Positions 10,537-21,181 are shown, counted from the stretch's first letter. The stretch is DNA of 64,000 nt from Aurantiochytrium sp. KH105 (GCA_003116975.1 BGKB01000085.1:62001-126000); one strand, 5' to 3'. Translations and numbers: made by a program. The notes: a model not told the origin generated them from the sequence alone.

Positions 10537-10983
10537 TGTTGAATTTTGTTGTTGTTTCTGCTGTGCTTGCTGGTTTGCGTTTTGGTCTTCGCATCAAAAA
10601 ATTGTCAAGCAAGCTAGACGGCGATGGTCAACGGTGTGCAAAACTTGTTGTTCTCTATTTTTGCTCGGTATGATGCGTTTACAAGAATCGGCAGCTCAGC
10701 TTTGCAGCTGGCCACGCCCGCATTCCACTTCCCACATTCACGAATTGCTGCTCGCGGCCCGCATGGTGTCGTGCCGACCTTTTCGTCCTGGGAAATTTTC
10801 CATCTTCCTCTCCCAAGTTGCGGGCCAAGACGAGTCGCTTTTATGACTGCAAAGAGCGAGAAATCCAACGCGGCAGCGTCGGCAGCACTTGCCGGCAATA
10901 AACATCGCGGCAGCAGCAGCAGCAGCAGCAGCAACCGTCATCACTAGGTATCGCAGCAGCGGCGCCAGCGGCAGACTCGGTAG
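10537..10983. other. intergenic region before sulfotransferase, with CAG tract
   Basis: About 450 bp. Several short frames overlap here and none stands out. A (CAG)n run of about seven units lies at 10911-10932. It may include a third exon of the preceding candidate gene as well as the sulfotransferase promoter. Confidence 0.4.
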
Positions 10984-12522
10984 ATGCGTAGGAGCAACAT
11001 GTCAGCCTGGAGACTCCCTCTCCCACGGGCAAAGCACCTTGCGTGGCCAGAGGAGAACGCCGTCGGGCCAGACGAGACTGTGCTTGTGGCCGCTGCGCAC
11101 GAGGACCTCGATGAGGTTGAGCGTGCGCTGCAAAAGGCTCCACCAAAGACGCGCGCACATCGATTTCATGGATTCCTGGCCGAGGCTCCAGTCGGCGCAA
11201 GCTACATCGTGGTGCTTCGCGACATGACAGCAGACAGCACGAACGAAGAGCAAATGCGGAGACTTGTAGAGGCCTGGGCCGTGCGACATCACCCTGATGT
11301 TCTTGTTGTTGTCCATGGAGCGCACGAACAGAGCGACCTCGAGGCACTCACCACATTGCATCTGAGTTCTCAGACCAGCTCCATCGGCAGCGGAGACAAT
11401 GCTGCGCAAACCTCCTCCATACCAGAGCTTGAGCTACCCGCTTCCTCCGAGGCTAGCAAAACTGATGTCAAGTCTGCCTTGCCTCACTCTGCTCTGTTTG
11501 CAGAGGTCGATTCCGTTGGCTTTGGTGGCGTAGCGACGGTCATCGCAGAAGCGAATCGGTGGAAACTCAAGCATGGACGATGCTGGAAATTGCCGATTGC
11601 ACGCATCGATCCACCATTCATGGCTGCAACCATGTCACCTGAAAGTTGCGAGAGAGCTCGATGCTTTGTACCGCGGCCCTCGGATATCATCATTGCCACG
11701 GCTCCCAAGTCTGGGACGACCATGCTGCAATGGATTTGCCACCTTTTGCGCACTGATGGCGGCAGGACGTCCGGCGCACTGGAGTATGCTGACATCTACC
11801 AGCCTAGTCCCTGGATCGAACTCTCCTACGATATGGGCCTTGACCCGTACGAGGCGCCGCATTTCCCGCGAAACTACAAATCACATGTGCGCCTCGGGTC
11901 CGTCCAGCCAGGATGCAAGTACATTGTCACCGTGCGCGACCCCGCTCGCATTGTCATTTCCTACTACAATTTTCTCTCGGAAAAGGGTGTTCCCGAGGTC
12001 TGCTCCCAGACTCTTTCAGAATTTCTGCGCTCGCCCGATATTGCAGATGGTCAGATGTTTGGCGCGTCCATCTGGGAATATTATCAAGAGTACTATGCAT
12101 GTCGAGACGATCCTTCGGTGCTTTGCCTTGTTTTTGAAGACTTTCTCACAGATCCAAAGACGCAAATTCAGGCAATTGCAGACTTTATGGACATTGGCGA
12201 TGCCTCCGAAGATCTTGTGGACCGCGTAGTCGCGGCCAGCACAAAGGAGGCCATGAAGGAACATGCGTCTAAATTCGACGAGAGCTGGGCCTCTGAAGAG
12301 ATAAGACGACTCGGTCGCGCGCGCCAGGCCGTCCACTTTGAGGTTTCCTCTCGCGTCGTCACCAAGACGCACAGTGACACTTTTGAAGAGGCCGACTTGG
12401 CTCTTTTGCGTGAGAAGTGGGACTCAATCATCGCCAAACCTCTCGGATTCGCAACGTACGAGCAATTTGCGCAGGAAATTAGGAAATCTGTGCACGCCAG
12501 GTTGTCGCGCACGTCTTCATGA
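10984..12522 (+). CDS. sulfotransferase with unusual N-terminal half
   Basis: The C-terminal 280 residues of this 512-residue protein form a PAPS-dependent sulfotransferase domain. The 5'-phosphosulfate loop is at 240-249 (APKSGTTMLQ). A KSH segment with candidate catalytic His301 follows, and the 3'-phosphate-binding motif runs over 318-326 (RDPARIVIS). Such enzymes move sulfate from PAPS to a hydroxyl or amine; the substrate is not predictable. Residues 1-220 match no family I know and look partly structured (VLVAAAHEDLDEVERAL, ASYIVVLRDM) and partly Ser-rich linker. No signal peptide or TM is seen, so it is probably cytosolic like SULTs. The ATG at 10984 follows an immediate in-frame stop. 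Confidence 0.85.
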   Translation: MRRSNMSAWRLPLPRAKHLAWPEENAVGPDETVLVAAAHEDLDEVERALQKAPPKTRAHRFHGFLAEAPVGASYIVVLRDMTADSTNEEQMRRLVEAWAVRHHPDVLVVVHGAHEQSDLEALTTLHLSSQTSSIGSGDNAAQTSSIPELELPASSEASKTDVKSALPHSALFAEVDSVGFGGVATVIAEANRWKLKHGRCWKLPIARIDPPFMAATMSPESCERARCFVPRPSDIIIATAPKSGTTMLQWICHLLRTDGGRTSGALEYADIYQPSPWIELSYDMGLDPYEAPHFPRNYKSHVRLGSVQPGCKYIVTVRDPARIVISYYNFLSEKGVPEVCSQTLSEFLRSPDIADGQMFGASIWEYYQEYYACRDDPSVLCLVFEDFLTDPKTQIQAIADFMDIGDASEDLVDRVVAASTKEAMKEHASKFDESWASEEIRRLGRARQAVHFEVSSRVVTKTHSDTFEEADLALLREKWDSIIAKPLGFATYEQFAQEIRKSVHARLSRTSS

Positions 12523-12830
12523 GCAAGTGTTTCGCTTACCAGGCTAGCTGCTGTTGCTGTTTGACATGTGGAGACTTGGGAGCGCGATGAGCTTGACCTC
12601 AAATGAAATGCGGAAGAATGCGGCGAGCTTCCCTTGTCGTCTAAAGAAAAAATCTTCAAGAATAGGTCCTTCAAAAGAAAGAGAAGTAATTTTCACAACC
12701 TATTCGCTCTCAACTTCCTAGCAGACCATTGTCGAAAACGTAATCCTTCCCTTTTCACCTTCCCTTTTGTTATACAAGCGAGCCATGGTAATTTTTGGTG
12801 ATAAAAGCGAGATCGCACGGCAATTCTTAG
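12523..12830. other. convergent 3' intergenic region
   Basis: About 300 bp between the converging ends of the sulfotransferase and S74 genes. It is AT-rich. No gene is seen. Confidence 0.5.
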
Positions 12831-15800
12831 TTATTCTTGCTTTGCCTGTGCTAGCTGTGCCTCAAGAGAGCGTACGCGCTCCTCGAGACGCTTGATGCTC
12901 TCTACAAGTAGCGGGACCATACGTGAATACTGTACAGCTAGAGTATCGTTGCCAATGACAACCTCTGGCACAACTTCAGCGACTTCCTGTGCCAAGAAAC
13001 CGAGTTCGCGTCGCGAAGAATGAGAGGCCTTGGCATGGTACGAGATTCCCCTCAGCTTCCGCACCTTTTTAAGCGCGAGATCCCCATCGATACTTTGAAT
13101 GTCTTCCTTGAGACGCGCGTCCGAGGCCTCTGCGATGCCCCCTGAGACGTGCATGCCGCCCATGCCAACTTGAAGCTCTGTAATTCCATGCAGGGCACCA
13201 CCATCAATCGTGACATTCCTCAAGTGGTGTCCATTCATGTCAATTGGACCGGACATATTCATGGCGCCGACGCACTGGGTCTGCACGCACGAGTTTGAAG
13301 CGTCATGGTCCGCGGGTACGAGCACCAGCGCCGAGGATGCAGCTAGCGTTCCATTCGGCGTTGCTACAGTCACGCGAAAAGGTGTCCCTGCGCTCGCGTC
13401 ATCGTGGGCGCTATTCGTGCCCTTGTCAGACGAGGAAGCGTCCATGTACGCCAAATTTTCCGCACGGAAACTACCTGCTGCAAACTCAATATCAGGACCG
13501 ACATGAATGTCTGCTTCCGCCGTGAGCGACCGCACACCTGTGAGACTTGCTCCAGAGACAGCAGGAGCATTTGGAGTGGACCATTTCTCGCCATCGTGCA
13601 CAAAGAGCGACATGACACCGGGAGCCAACGTAAAGGTGACGGACGATGCCGTTGTTCTTTGTGCCGCGGCTTGCTCCGACACAACTTCTAAGTCGCCTTC
13701 ATCAATGGCATTCTGCACCAAGAGCCACTCGCCGCTTTTTGCTTCAAGAGGTAAATGCATGACAGAGCCTTTTCCTTGGACGCGAACAAATGAGGAAAGC
13801 AAAGAAGCCTTTGCTTCGGCGGTAGATGCCGCGTCAATTGTCTGGGCAGTCGTCACAAATTTGCCATCAAAAATCACATCTGAAAGAGCATGCACAGAGA
13901 CGTTGAGAAACGCGTGACGATCCGAAATCTTGATTGCGGACTCACCAATTTGCAAAGCGCCATCGTGCTCATTTGCCCAAAGGCCCAGCGAGCTATTGGC
14001 GAGACGAAGAGCGCGTAAGCCCCGAATTTCGCTCTGCACGAGGCTGACGCCTTGTGCAGGCCACTCTGCATGTGTAACATTCACAGTCGAAATGGCAATT
14101 TCTTGATTGGAATTCTCAACCTTGCTGCGCAATGACATTGCGCCCGAGCCAAGAGAGAAGCGCGTGTGAGACTGACGATCGACAAGTTCCACATTTTTCT
14201 CGAGTCCAAGCTCTCCGGATTGCGAACGGAACCGAAGTCCCTGATGCGAGTCGAAAACGGTCGTACCTGCGTCACTTGTCGGGTCTTTGCTGGGGTATAT
14301 TGTGAGCAAGTCCCCAACTTGCAAAGCGGTTTCGTTCCACTCGACAGCATTTTCACCAAGCAAGATTCGGCCAGAGAGAATAGAAGCGGTACCTGAAACA
14401 TTGAGAGTCCCCTCCAATTGGGCAGCGCCTTGCACCGTGGTTGAGCCTGCGACATGGAGGGTTTCGAGTGAAGCAAATGCGTCAACACTGAGGTTCCCGT
14501 GAACAAGAGCATCCTGGCCAATGGAGATATTCCCATGAACTTTCATTTCGCCATGCGTATGCACATCTCGTGCCACAGCAAGCGAAGCATTGGCAAGAAT
14601 ATCGTGGAAAAATTCTGTTGCGCCATCGACATCGAGGCGCAGCAACTTATCCACATGCAGCCCACCATGAAGCTCGAGCTCGTCGAGCACGACGACCTTG
14701 CCTTGAATCTCGAGGCTCGTACTTTCTTGGCTGTCATCCTCCGAAGTGATCACGGCATTGATGGCCGCTGTGCCATCCGTGCCAAAGACGATACCATCGC
14801 CGACAGAGATGGACCGCTCCACGCCAAGTCCTCCCTGAAGCACCAGCGCGCCTGTTTCAGTGGAGGTAGACTCTGTGGGGCTGGTGATGACAACGTTGCC
14901 AGCCAGACTTACATCGGACCCCACGGCCATAGTGCCGGGAACATTGAGCGAAGAGGTCTTGCCCAGGACCACATCGCCCTCGATACCAACCATGTCTCCA
15001 AAAAGTGCAGCTCCCGAGACAGCCATGGAGCCCTGCACGGCTGCGGCTTGTTGCTTTGCATCGAAAGACACAAAGGCACTCCCATCTTGCGCGGCAATCT
15101 CGAGCGAGGAAGTGGCGCTACCTTTCTTTGGGGAAATGCGCAAGCTGCCCTGCAGGGCAACACTGCCGGACTCTGCTGCAACATTGAGCGTATCTGCACC
15201 GAGTACGGCATCACCGGCAACGCGGAGACCGCCTTCGCCGGCCGAGACTGTGCCTTGAACATCAAGATCACCGCCCAGCGCAGCATTTCCCCCAACACTC
15301 AAACGGCCCAAGGTTTCAAGAGCCGTCGATGCTCGCAGAGTTCCGCGCGTGACGATATCCCCAGCTTCCAGACGAAGTCCACCTTGTTCAAGTGTCACTG
15401 AGCCCACGCCTCCCATTTTTAAGTTTCCAGAGGCGAGCACGACATCGCCATTGAGCACAGAAAGTCCTTGGTGCAGCTTTGCTTCTCCGAGGACTTCTTG
15501 CTTGCCGCTAATATGGACGGACCCCCCTTTAGCAATGTCGATAGAGCCCCCATTCAGCTGAAGGTGCCCGTTTTGGCCGAGCGTAAGGTTGACATTGTCG
15601 GCAAGGTCCATTGCACTCTCGTGTAGTGTAAGTTTGGTGATGGCCTTGATACGAGCCTCGAGGCGCCCCGAGACCTGATTCGCCTGCACAGGGCCATGAA
15701 CGAGGGCAGCGATTGACGCCAATGTGGACCAGTTCGCTCCATCGTAGGCTTCAAAGGCCATTTCTCCAGCAGCATCATCCTTGAGAGCGATTTGTGGAAC

Positions 15801-16523
15801 GTGAGGTGAGGTACCGCGCGCGCGACGCAGCTGAAGTCGCGGGAAAGAAACTGTCGCCGCACCGACCTGCGTGAGCGATAGACGACCGCCTTCGTCGATG
15901 CGCATGCTTTGTGGAGACGCACGCGAGCTTACCTGCAGGACAGCGCTTCCGTCAGCCGCGTCAATCGCTTTGGTGCTCTGTGAGAAGGACAGTCCCCAAA
16001 AGAGACCTTGTGCATTGAAATAGAGATTGGCGCACTGATGAGAGGTAGCATCGCCGAGTCTGACGGCAGCACTTGCAAGCGAACTTTCTTCTGCCCCTTT
16101 ACCCTGCTGCTGCACGCGTCCCTCGAGGCGAAGCGCAGAGGTGCCCTCAGTGTTGGTTGCGTCGATTTGATGCTTGGGATCCTTGGAGCCAATGGCAAGG
16201 AACCCTTCGTTTGTCAAGTGCATGCGCGTCTCCAGCTGTTTGTCTTTACCCTTTGCCACTCCATCTGCACGAGGCAGAGACACGCGAAGGTCATGCTTTT
16301 CTGGGACATGCTCAATCGCCGCTGAGAGTTTGTCTTGCGCGTCCCAGAACTGCACGCTACGCGGCTCGTTGTCCGCTGCCTTGGATCTTATGTTAAACGC
16401 GCACGCACCCTTTTCATCATCCGTGCACCATCCGTATGCGCTTGTGCAGACCACCGCGAGCGCCAACGCCGCCAGCAGGTAGCGCGTACTCCGCCGTGGG
16501 ACGCGCGTTCCAACCGTTGACAT
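12831..16523 (-). CDS. secreted beta-fibre protein with C-terminal S74 intramolecular chaperone
   Basis: This 1230-residue protein starts with a signal peptide (about residues 15-31, LLAALALAVVCTSAYG). More than 1000 residues of short Gly/Val/Leu-periodic repeats follow (such as LSVGGNAALGGDLDVQG and LNVPGTMAVGSDVSLAG), typical of beta-helical phage tail fibres. The last 100 residues are a peptidase S74 (chaperone of endosialidase) domain. The SDARLKEDI motif keeps the Ser1134-Lys1139 dyad with the family's five-residue spacing, GFLAQEV follows, and a coiled-coil tail ends the protein. In the family this domain trimerises the fibre and then cuts itself off; MYRF transcription factors use a relative. 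The frame opens one codon upstream at GTG, so the ATG at 16523 is used. A secreted trimeric surface fibre is the likely product; the ligand is unknown. Confidence 0.85.
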   Translation of the reverse strand: MSTVGTRVPRRSTRYLLAALALAVVCTSAYGWCTDDEKGACAFNIRSKAADNEPRSVQFWDAQDKLSAAIEHVPEKHDLRVSLPRADGVAKGKDKQLETRMHLTNEGFLAIGSKDPKHQIDATNTEGTSALRLEGRVQQQGKGAEESSLASAAVRLGDATSHQCANLYFNAQGLFWGLSFSQSTKAIDAADGSAVLQVSSRASPQSMRIDEGGRLSLTQVGAATVSFPRLQLRRARGTSPHVPQIALKDDAAGEMAFEAYDGANWSTLASIAALVHGPVQANQVSGRLEARIKAITKLTLHESAMDLADNVNLTLGQNGHLQLNGGSIDIAKGGSVHISGKQEVLGEAKLHQGLSVLNGDVVLASGNLKMGGVGSVTLEQGGLRLEAGDIVTRGTLRASTALETLGRLSVGGNAALGGDLDVQGTVSAGEGGLRVAGDAVLGADTLNVAAESGSVALQGSLRISPKKGSATSSLEIAAQDGSAFVSFDAKQQAAAVQGSMAVSGAALFGDMVGIEGDVVLGKTSSLNVPGTMAVGSDVSLAGNVVITSPTESTSTETGALVLQGGLGVERSISVGDGIVFGTDGTAAINAVITSEDDSQESTSLEIQGKVVVLDELELHGGLHVDKLLRLDVDGATEFFHDILANASLAVARDVHTHGEMKVHGNISIGQDALVHGNLSVDAFASLETLHVAGSTTVQGAAQLEGTLNVSGTASILSGRILLGENAVEWNETALQVGDLLTIYPSKDPTSDAGTTVFDSHQGLRFRSQSGELGLEKNVELVDRQSHTRFSLGSGAMSLRSKVENSNQEIAISTVNVTHAEWPAQGVSLVQSEIRGLRALRLANSSLGLWANEHDGALQIGESAIKISDRHAFLNVSVHALSDVIFDGKFVTTAQTIDAASTAEAKASLLSSFVRVQGKGSVMHLPLEAKSGEWLLVQNAIDEGDLEVVSEQAAAQRTTASSVTFTLAPGVMSLFVHDGEKWSTPNAPAVSGASLTGVRSLTAEADIHVGPDIEFAAGSFRAENLAYMDASSSDKGTNSAHDDASAGTPFRVTVATPNGTLAASSALVLVPADHDASNSCVQTQCVGAMNMSGPIDMNGHHLRNVTIDGGALHGITELQVGMGGMHVSGGIAEASDARLKEDIQSIDGDLALKKVRKLRGISYHAKASHSSRRELGFLAQEVAEVVPEVVIGNDTLAVQYSRMVPLLVESIKRLEERVRSLEAQLAQAKQE

Positions 16524-17608
16524 CACCTTCTGTTCGAAGTTCTAGCCGCTGCAGAGGCAGCCGACGGCAGCGCGCTCGCTGGAGCGAAGTAGACGAAAGA
16601 GGTGGCTGGACAGGACAAACGGCCGCACAAGCTCGCGCCTGCTCGCAACGCTTGCTCCTCGCTCGTGCTTTTCGCGAGCGAGCTCAACGTATGGAGCAGA
16701 AATTCTGCATTGCTTTGCTTTTGCTTCCATTGCGCAACCCTTTTTCTTTTCTTTCTCGCTTTTGCGCAACCCCTTTTGCGCAATGGGATGATGAACAACG
16801 CTGATCAGAGCCGAGATGAGAGTGGCAACCTTCATCTTCAGCCTGCAGCCTGCAGAAGCAACTGCGGCCTGCAGAAGCAGCATGTAGCTGCAGCAGAGGA
16901 GAGAAGGCATCTTTCGAAGGACTCGAGATCTTATCAACAGCTGCGGCCAGCTTGGAAGCGGCTGGCCTTGAGATTAGCGTCTTCTCGGTGATGTTGAATC
17001 AATGAATGAATGGTCAGGTTCAAGCATTTTGCCCGTCTCAAGCTGCAGCTGCTACTGGCAAGACTTCCTGAGTTTCGACAGCAGTAGCGGTTGTTCTTTA
17101 ACTTTGGCACCAATCCCGCAAACACGCTCGCACGCAAACACGCGCGCTAAGCAGATGCACGCGCAACATTCAGTATTTTCGTGGGCAAAAAAATCGAGGA
17201 TCACAAACAACAACAACAAGTTCAACATTCACGACAACCTGCCGCTCCACGCTCGAAGAGGCGAACAAGCTCGTAGAGACAAACAAGCAATCGACATCGT
17301 TTCACCGCGACCCTCGAGCAGTGCATACAGCTTGCTTGCTTGTACTTGGACCTGCGAAGAAGAAATCGTGTAGAAAGCGCAAGAAAGATAGAAAGAAACA
17401 TCATCGTCGGACCGACCGACCAGAGGCAGATCAGATACTCGCGACGAGTTCATCTCTGTCGCGCGCAGAGCAAACGAGCAGAGACGCTCGCAGCTGGGGA
17501 GGCGGAGCTCGCGTGAGTGCGTGAATGCGTGCGTGCGTGTGTGACTTCTATAGGGCTTGTTGAACGAACGTCAGTCAGTCGAGAGACGAACGCGGCAAGA
17601 CGCCAGCC
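16524..17608. promoter_or_regulatory. divergent intergenic region (S74 fibre / prolidase)
   Basis: About 1.1 kb between divergent ATGs. It contains two direct copies of CCTGCAGAAGCA at 16849-16860 and 16868-16879 inside a CTGCAG-rich patch. No reading frame is convincing, and it probably carries both promoters. Confidence 0.45.
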
Positions 17609-19141
17609 ATGAGCAACGGAAGCGAGTTCCGAGGCGCACCGCCGCCCGTGGCGGGCAACGGGGCGAACGGGAAGTGGGCCGATGCCCTCGACCTGTACGA
17701 GGTGGACCTCGACATGTACAAGGAAAACCGCGAAAAGCTGGTGTCCAAACTCAAGGCCCGCGACGACGTTATCTGCAAGGATAACAGCATCGCCCTCTTT
17801 CAGGGTGGACCCGCGCCCACGAGATACGATTCTGACCACGAACCCATTTTTCGCCAAGAGTCCAACTTTTCGTACCTCTTTGGCGTGAAGGAGCCTGACG
17901 TGTATGGCGTTATTGAACTTGAGAGTGGCCGGACCACGCTCTTTTTCCCGAAGCTTCCCGAGTCGTACGCCATCGTCATGGGCGAAATTCGGTCCGCCGA
18001 GAGCTTTAAAAAGGAGTACGCGGTGGATGATGTGCGCTTCGAACCCGAACTACGCTCCTTTATCGAAGATCTCGATCCTAGAGTCATTTACACCACGCGG
18101 GGACTCAACAAGGACAGTGGCATTTACGCCAAGGAAGCCCACTACGAAGGCGTCGAAAACCACCGCGTGGACAATGGCACTCTTTACGACGTGATTGTAG
18201 AGTGCCGCGTGATCAAGTCGGCGCGTGAAATCGCTCTGATGCGTCACATCAACAAGATTAGCAGCCAAGCGCACTGCTGGATCATGACCCAGGCGCAGCC
18301 TGGCATGCGCGAGTTCCAGCTCGAGAGTCTTTTCGAGCATTGGGGCTACTTTCGCGGAGGCTGCCGGCACCGCAGTTACACGAGCATCTGCGGCTGCGGC
18401 GGCAATGGTTCGATCCTGCACTACGGTCACGCTGGTGCACCCAATGACGGCATCATCGAGCCGGATGATATGTGCTTGCTCGATATGGGCGCCGAGTATA
18501 AGTGCTACACGAGCGACATTACCTGCACGTTTCCCGTGAGTGGCAAATTCTCGGATGACCAACGTGCCATCTACGAGGCTGTCCTCGACGCGCAATGGAC
18601 TGTCATGCGCGCCATGAAGCCGGGAGTTTCGTATGTTGACATGCACACGCTGGCGTACCGCGTCATCCTTACACATTTGTCGAAGCTTGGTGTCGTCAAG
18701 GGCGACATTGACGAGATGCTGGCTGCCGACCTTGGAGCTGTCTTTATGCCACATGGGCTCGGCCACTTTATGGGCCTTGACACGCATGACGTTGGCGGGC
18801 GCGCCAAGGGTCTTCCTGTGCAGACACGTCCCGGTTACACGAGTTTGCGTTGCTGTGCAACGCTTGAGCCTGGCATGGTGCTCACCGTCGAACCGGGCGT
18901 TTACTTTAACGATTATTCGCTCGATAAGGCGCTTGCCGACGACAAACAGGCGCATTTTATTGACGCCGACGCCCTCAAACGTTTCCGAAACACGGGAGGA
19001 ATTCGTCTCGAGGACGACGTTCTCGTCACGGAAACGGGGGTTGAGAACATGACGCAGTGCCCGCGTGCCGTTGACGATGTTGAGGCCGTCCTAGCTGGCA
19101 AGCTGGACTACACCTCCACCTTCAAATCTTTTTCGTCTTAG
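17609..19141 (+). CDS. PEPD: Xaa-Pro dipeptidase (prolidase), M24B
   Basis: This 510-residue cytosolic dipeptidase cleaves X-Pro dipeptides with a dinuclear metal centre (Mn in known prolidases), recycling proline. The N-terminal AMP_N-like domain covers about 30-180 and the pita-bread catalytic domain about 200-490. The five metal ligands are intact at Asp292, Asp303, His386 (in HGLGHFMGLDTHD), Glu428 (TVEPG) and Glu468 (GIRLEDD). Each lies exactly 16 residues after its human PEPD counterpart (276, 287, 370, 412, 452), so the core has no indel between them. Length matches the family (human 493). The ATG at 17609 is well placed, with a short Gly/Pro-rich leader. Confidence 0.97.
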   Translation: MSNGSEFRGAPPPVAGNGANGKWADALDLYEVDLDMYKENREKLVSKLKARDDVICKDNSIALFQGGPAPTRYDSDHEPIFRQESNFSYLFGVKEPDVYGVIELESGRTTLFFPKLPESYAIVMGEIRSAESFKKEYAVDDVRFEPELRSFIEDLDPRVIYTTRGLNKDSGIYAKEAHYEGVENHRVDNGTLYDVIVECRVIKSAREIALMRHINKISSQAHCWIMTQAQPGMREFQLESLFEHWGYFRGGCRHRSYTSICGCGGNGSILHYGHAGAPNDGIIEPDDMCLLDMGAEYKCYTSDITCTFPVSGKFSDDQRAIYEAVLDAQWTVMRAMKPGVSYVDMHTLAYRVILTHLSKLGVVKGDIDEMLAADLGAVFMPHGLGHFMGLDTHDVGGRAKGLPVQTRPGYTSLRCCATLEPGMVLTVEPGVYFNDYSLDKALADDKQAHFIDADALKRFRNTGGIRLEDDVLVTETGVENMTQCPRAVDDVEAVLAGKLDYTSTFKSFSS

Positions 19142-19461
19142 GTTGTTGTCCCGAAAAAAGGATGAATGAATGCCTCATTTTTAGCCGTATTCGATCTTGA
19201 GGCGGGCCGTTCCTGCTGGCAGGCTGGACTAGGATCTTTTATGTTAAACTTTTTCGTCTTGTTGTCTTCTAATCCCAGAGCAACCCTTTTCTTCTCCAGT
19301 TTGAGCCCAAGAAGGTCGCAGTTGCGCTTTGCATCTTCGCGCGCGGGCGACATTCGACGCGGCATAGGCCGGCAAGGCGACAGCGCGGCGTCGGCCCCCC
19401 GCGAGGTCAGCCTGACGCTAGCGCGCCGACGCGGCGCGGGCCGCCGCTTCATGAGGACGCC
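19142..19461. other. intergenic region
   Basis: About 320 bp containing the prolidase 3' flank and the leader of the next plus-strand gene. No gene is seen. Confidence 0.5.
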
Positions 19462-20850
19462 ATGGTCACCATGAACAGCACAAATAGTAGCAGCAACAGC
19501 AGCAGCAGCAGCAGTAGCAATAGCAGCAGCAGCAGCGGCGGCGTTGGCGGCGTTGGCGGCAGCGAGGATATCACGGGACCTCGGACGTCGCCACGATCGG
19601 CACCGCCAGGCTCGCCACGCGCGAACGGCGTGCAGCCGACGCTGACGGTTGTAATTCCTGCTCGGCCAGAGGATTTCGACCGCTTCCAACGCAAGCGCGA
19701 ACTGGGCTTGACAGCGCGACCACCAGGTCTCGAGCCTGTTGTACAGTCACCACGCGAGAATGACTCCGTCATGGAGGCCCAGCAGCTTCCGCCTCAGCAC
19801 CGTGCAGGCTCCAATGCACGACGCATGCCAGGTGCGTCGCTGTCAAATTGGTCCCAAACATCGTCCGACGCCGCCTCGGAGAGGAGCACCGAGCAGACTC
19901 TTGCAAACTTTCGCCAGGTGCGCGACTCCGAACAAAGTGATCCTCACGAGCGTGAAGCTTTGGTTCGTTCCAACCACGTAACGCTCTGCAAGCTCGAGGA
20001 GGAGCAGCATCTCTTGTATCTGGAACTTGAGGACCAGGAAGAGCTCCTCGAGAAGCTCGAGCAAGAGCTCCAGGAAGATCTTGACGTCATCGAAACCTGT
20101 CTCGACAAGCAACTTATTCCCATGTTTGAGCGCGTAGAGTCGATGCACAACGATATCGTAAGTCGTGCGGATGAACTCGTCTTTTTGCAAAAGGAGGTCG
20201 AACTTATCGTGCCCGGCGTTGTTGCCGAGCGCATCGAAAAACTTATGGATCGAGTCAATAGCGCCGGTGAAAGCACTGCGTCCGAAGTGGAACTGGCACT
20301 ACGAAACGTTCAAGAAAAGAAGGAAAAGGCGCTCGCCATGCGCTATCTTCCGCGCTGGGTGTCATCCCGTTTCTTTAGTCAAGGAGAGCGCGATGTGCTC
20401 GATGATAATGAGGAAGACAGTCCCAAGAGCGACGCGGATGGGCCTGATGAACACATCAAAAGGAAGCATGACAAAAATGCGGACGGCAACCGCACCTGGA
20501 GTGCAAGAGATCGCGATTGGAACAGGCGTCAGTCTCAAGAGAAGGAGGGCGAACTTGGCGGCAAAGAAGATGAAAGTATTATAAAGAATGCCACCATTGC
20601 TAACACAGGCGACGCGAAGGCCTCGGCCCTTCCAGATTCATCTGCTGATGCTGAAGACAATAGCGAATTTAGCAAGCCGCCAAGTGACACAATCGCTCGT
20701 AGCGGGCCGCTCGAGACGATACAGCGTCTCGCACGTCTACTCTACTCTCTCTTCGCGACCACGATAAAGCTGGGCGTCGTGGTTGCGGTCGCCGCTTTTC
20801 TGTTGTCGACAGTTCTACTCGCGCAGGAAAGTGACTCCGAGCACGCATGA
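19462..20850 (+). CDS. predicted tail-anchored coiled-coil protein
   Basis: The 462-residue product is not assigned to a named family. The order is: a Ser/Asn-rich low-complexity N-terminus (AGC-type codon run), a disordered Pro/Arg region, and a heptad-rich acidic coiled coil at about 165-290 (LEEEQHLLYLELEDQEELLEKLEQEL). A charged linker at about 305-420 follows, then one C-terminal transmembrane segment at about 432-453 (LGVVVAVAAFLLSTVLL) with only nine residues after it. That topology fits a tail-anchored protein of the ER, Golgi or mitochondrial outer membrane with a cytosolic coiled coil, as in tethers and SNARE-like proteins. No SNARE or golgin signature is clear. Confidence 0.75.
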   Translation: MVTMNSTNSSSNSSSSSSSNSSSSSGGVGGVGGSEDITGPRTSPRSAPPGSPRANGVQPTLTVVIPARPEDFDRFQRKRELGLTARPPGLEPVVQSPRENDSVMEAQQLPPQHRAGSNARRMPGASLSNWSQTSSDAASERSTEQTLANFRQVRDSEQSDPHEREALVRSNHVTLCKLEEEQHLLYLELEDQEELLEKLEQELQEDLDVIETCLDKQLIPMFERVESMHNDIVSRADELVFLQKEVELIVPGVVAERIEKLMDRVNSAGESTASEVELALRNVQEKKEKALAMRYLPRWVSSRFFSQGERDVLDDNEEDSPKSDADGPDEHIKRKHDKNADGNRTWSARDRDWNRRQSQEKEGELGGKEDESIIKNATIANTGDAKASALPDSSADAEDNSEFSKPPSDTIARSGPLETIQRLARLLYSLFATTIKLGVVVAVAAFLLSTVLLAQESDSEHA

Positions 20851-21181
20851 CAATCAAGGTAAGGCGAAATACGTCGATCAAAACAGACCAATTTTCACTT
20901 TGCCGGCCACATGCTCTCTGCCAGTATTCCGCTGTGTTTTTACTGTTATTTGGTATGTTTGCCATCACTTGAGCGCAAGCCAAGTATTCGAACCTCCGAG
21001 GGAGAAATTTTAATTCCACCACCCTCCGCATTCATCACACTACGTTCACATACATACACGACGGTAGCCAGCTGGCAAGCGAAATGAGATGCGTCTGAAT
21101 GCACAGAAAAATGTTTGACAAATAAAGTTACGAATACCGAACGTTGAGGGGAAGAAAATGGGAAAGAATTGTTTTCCCCTA
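20851..21181. other. convergent 3' intergenic region
   Basis: About 330 bp between converging genes, AT-rich, with no gene or clear repeat. Confidence 0.5.

Noticed and set aside
9986-10846. 286-codon single-frame open reading frame
   Set aside because: Its composition changes along the length and it has no motifs. The splice-joined frames in the same region look more coding-like.
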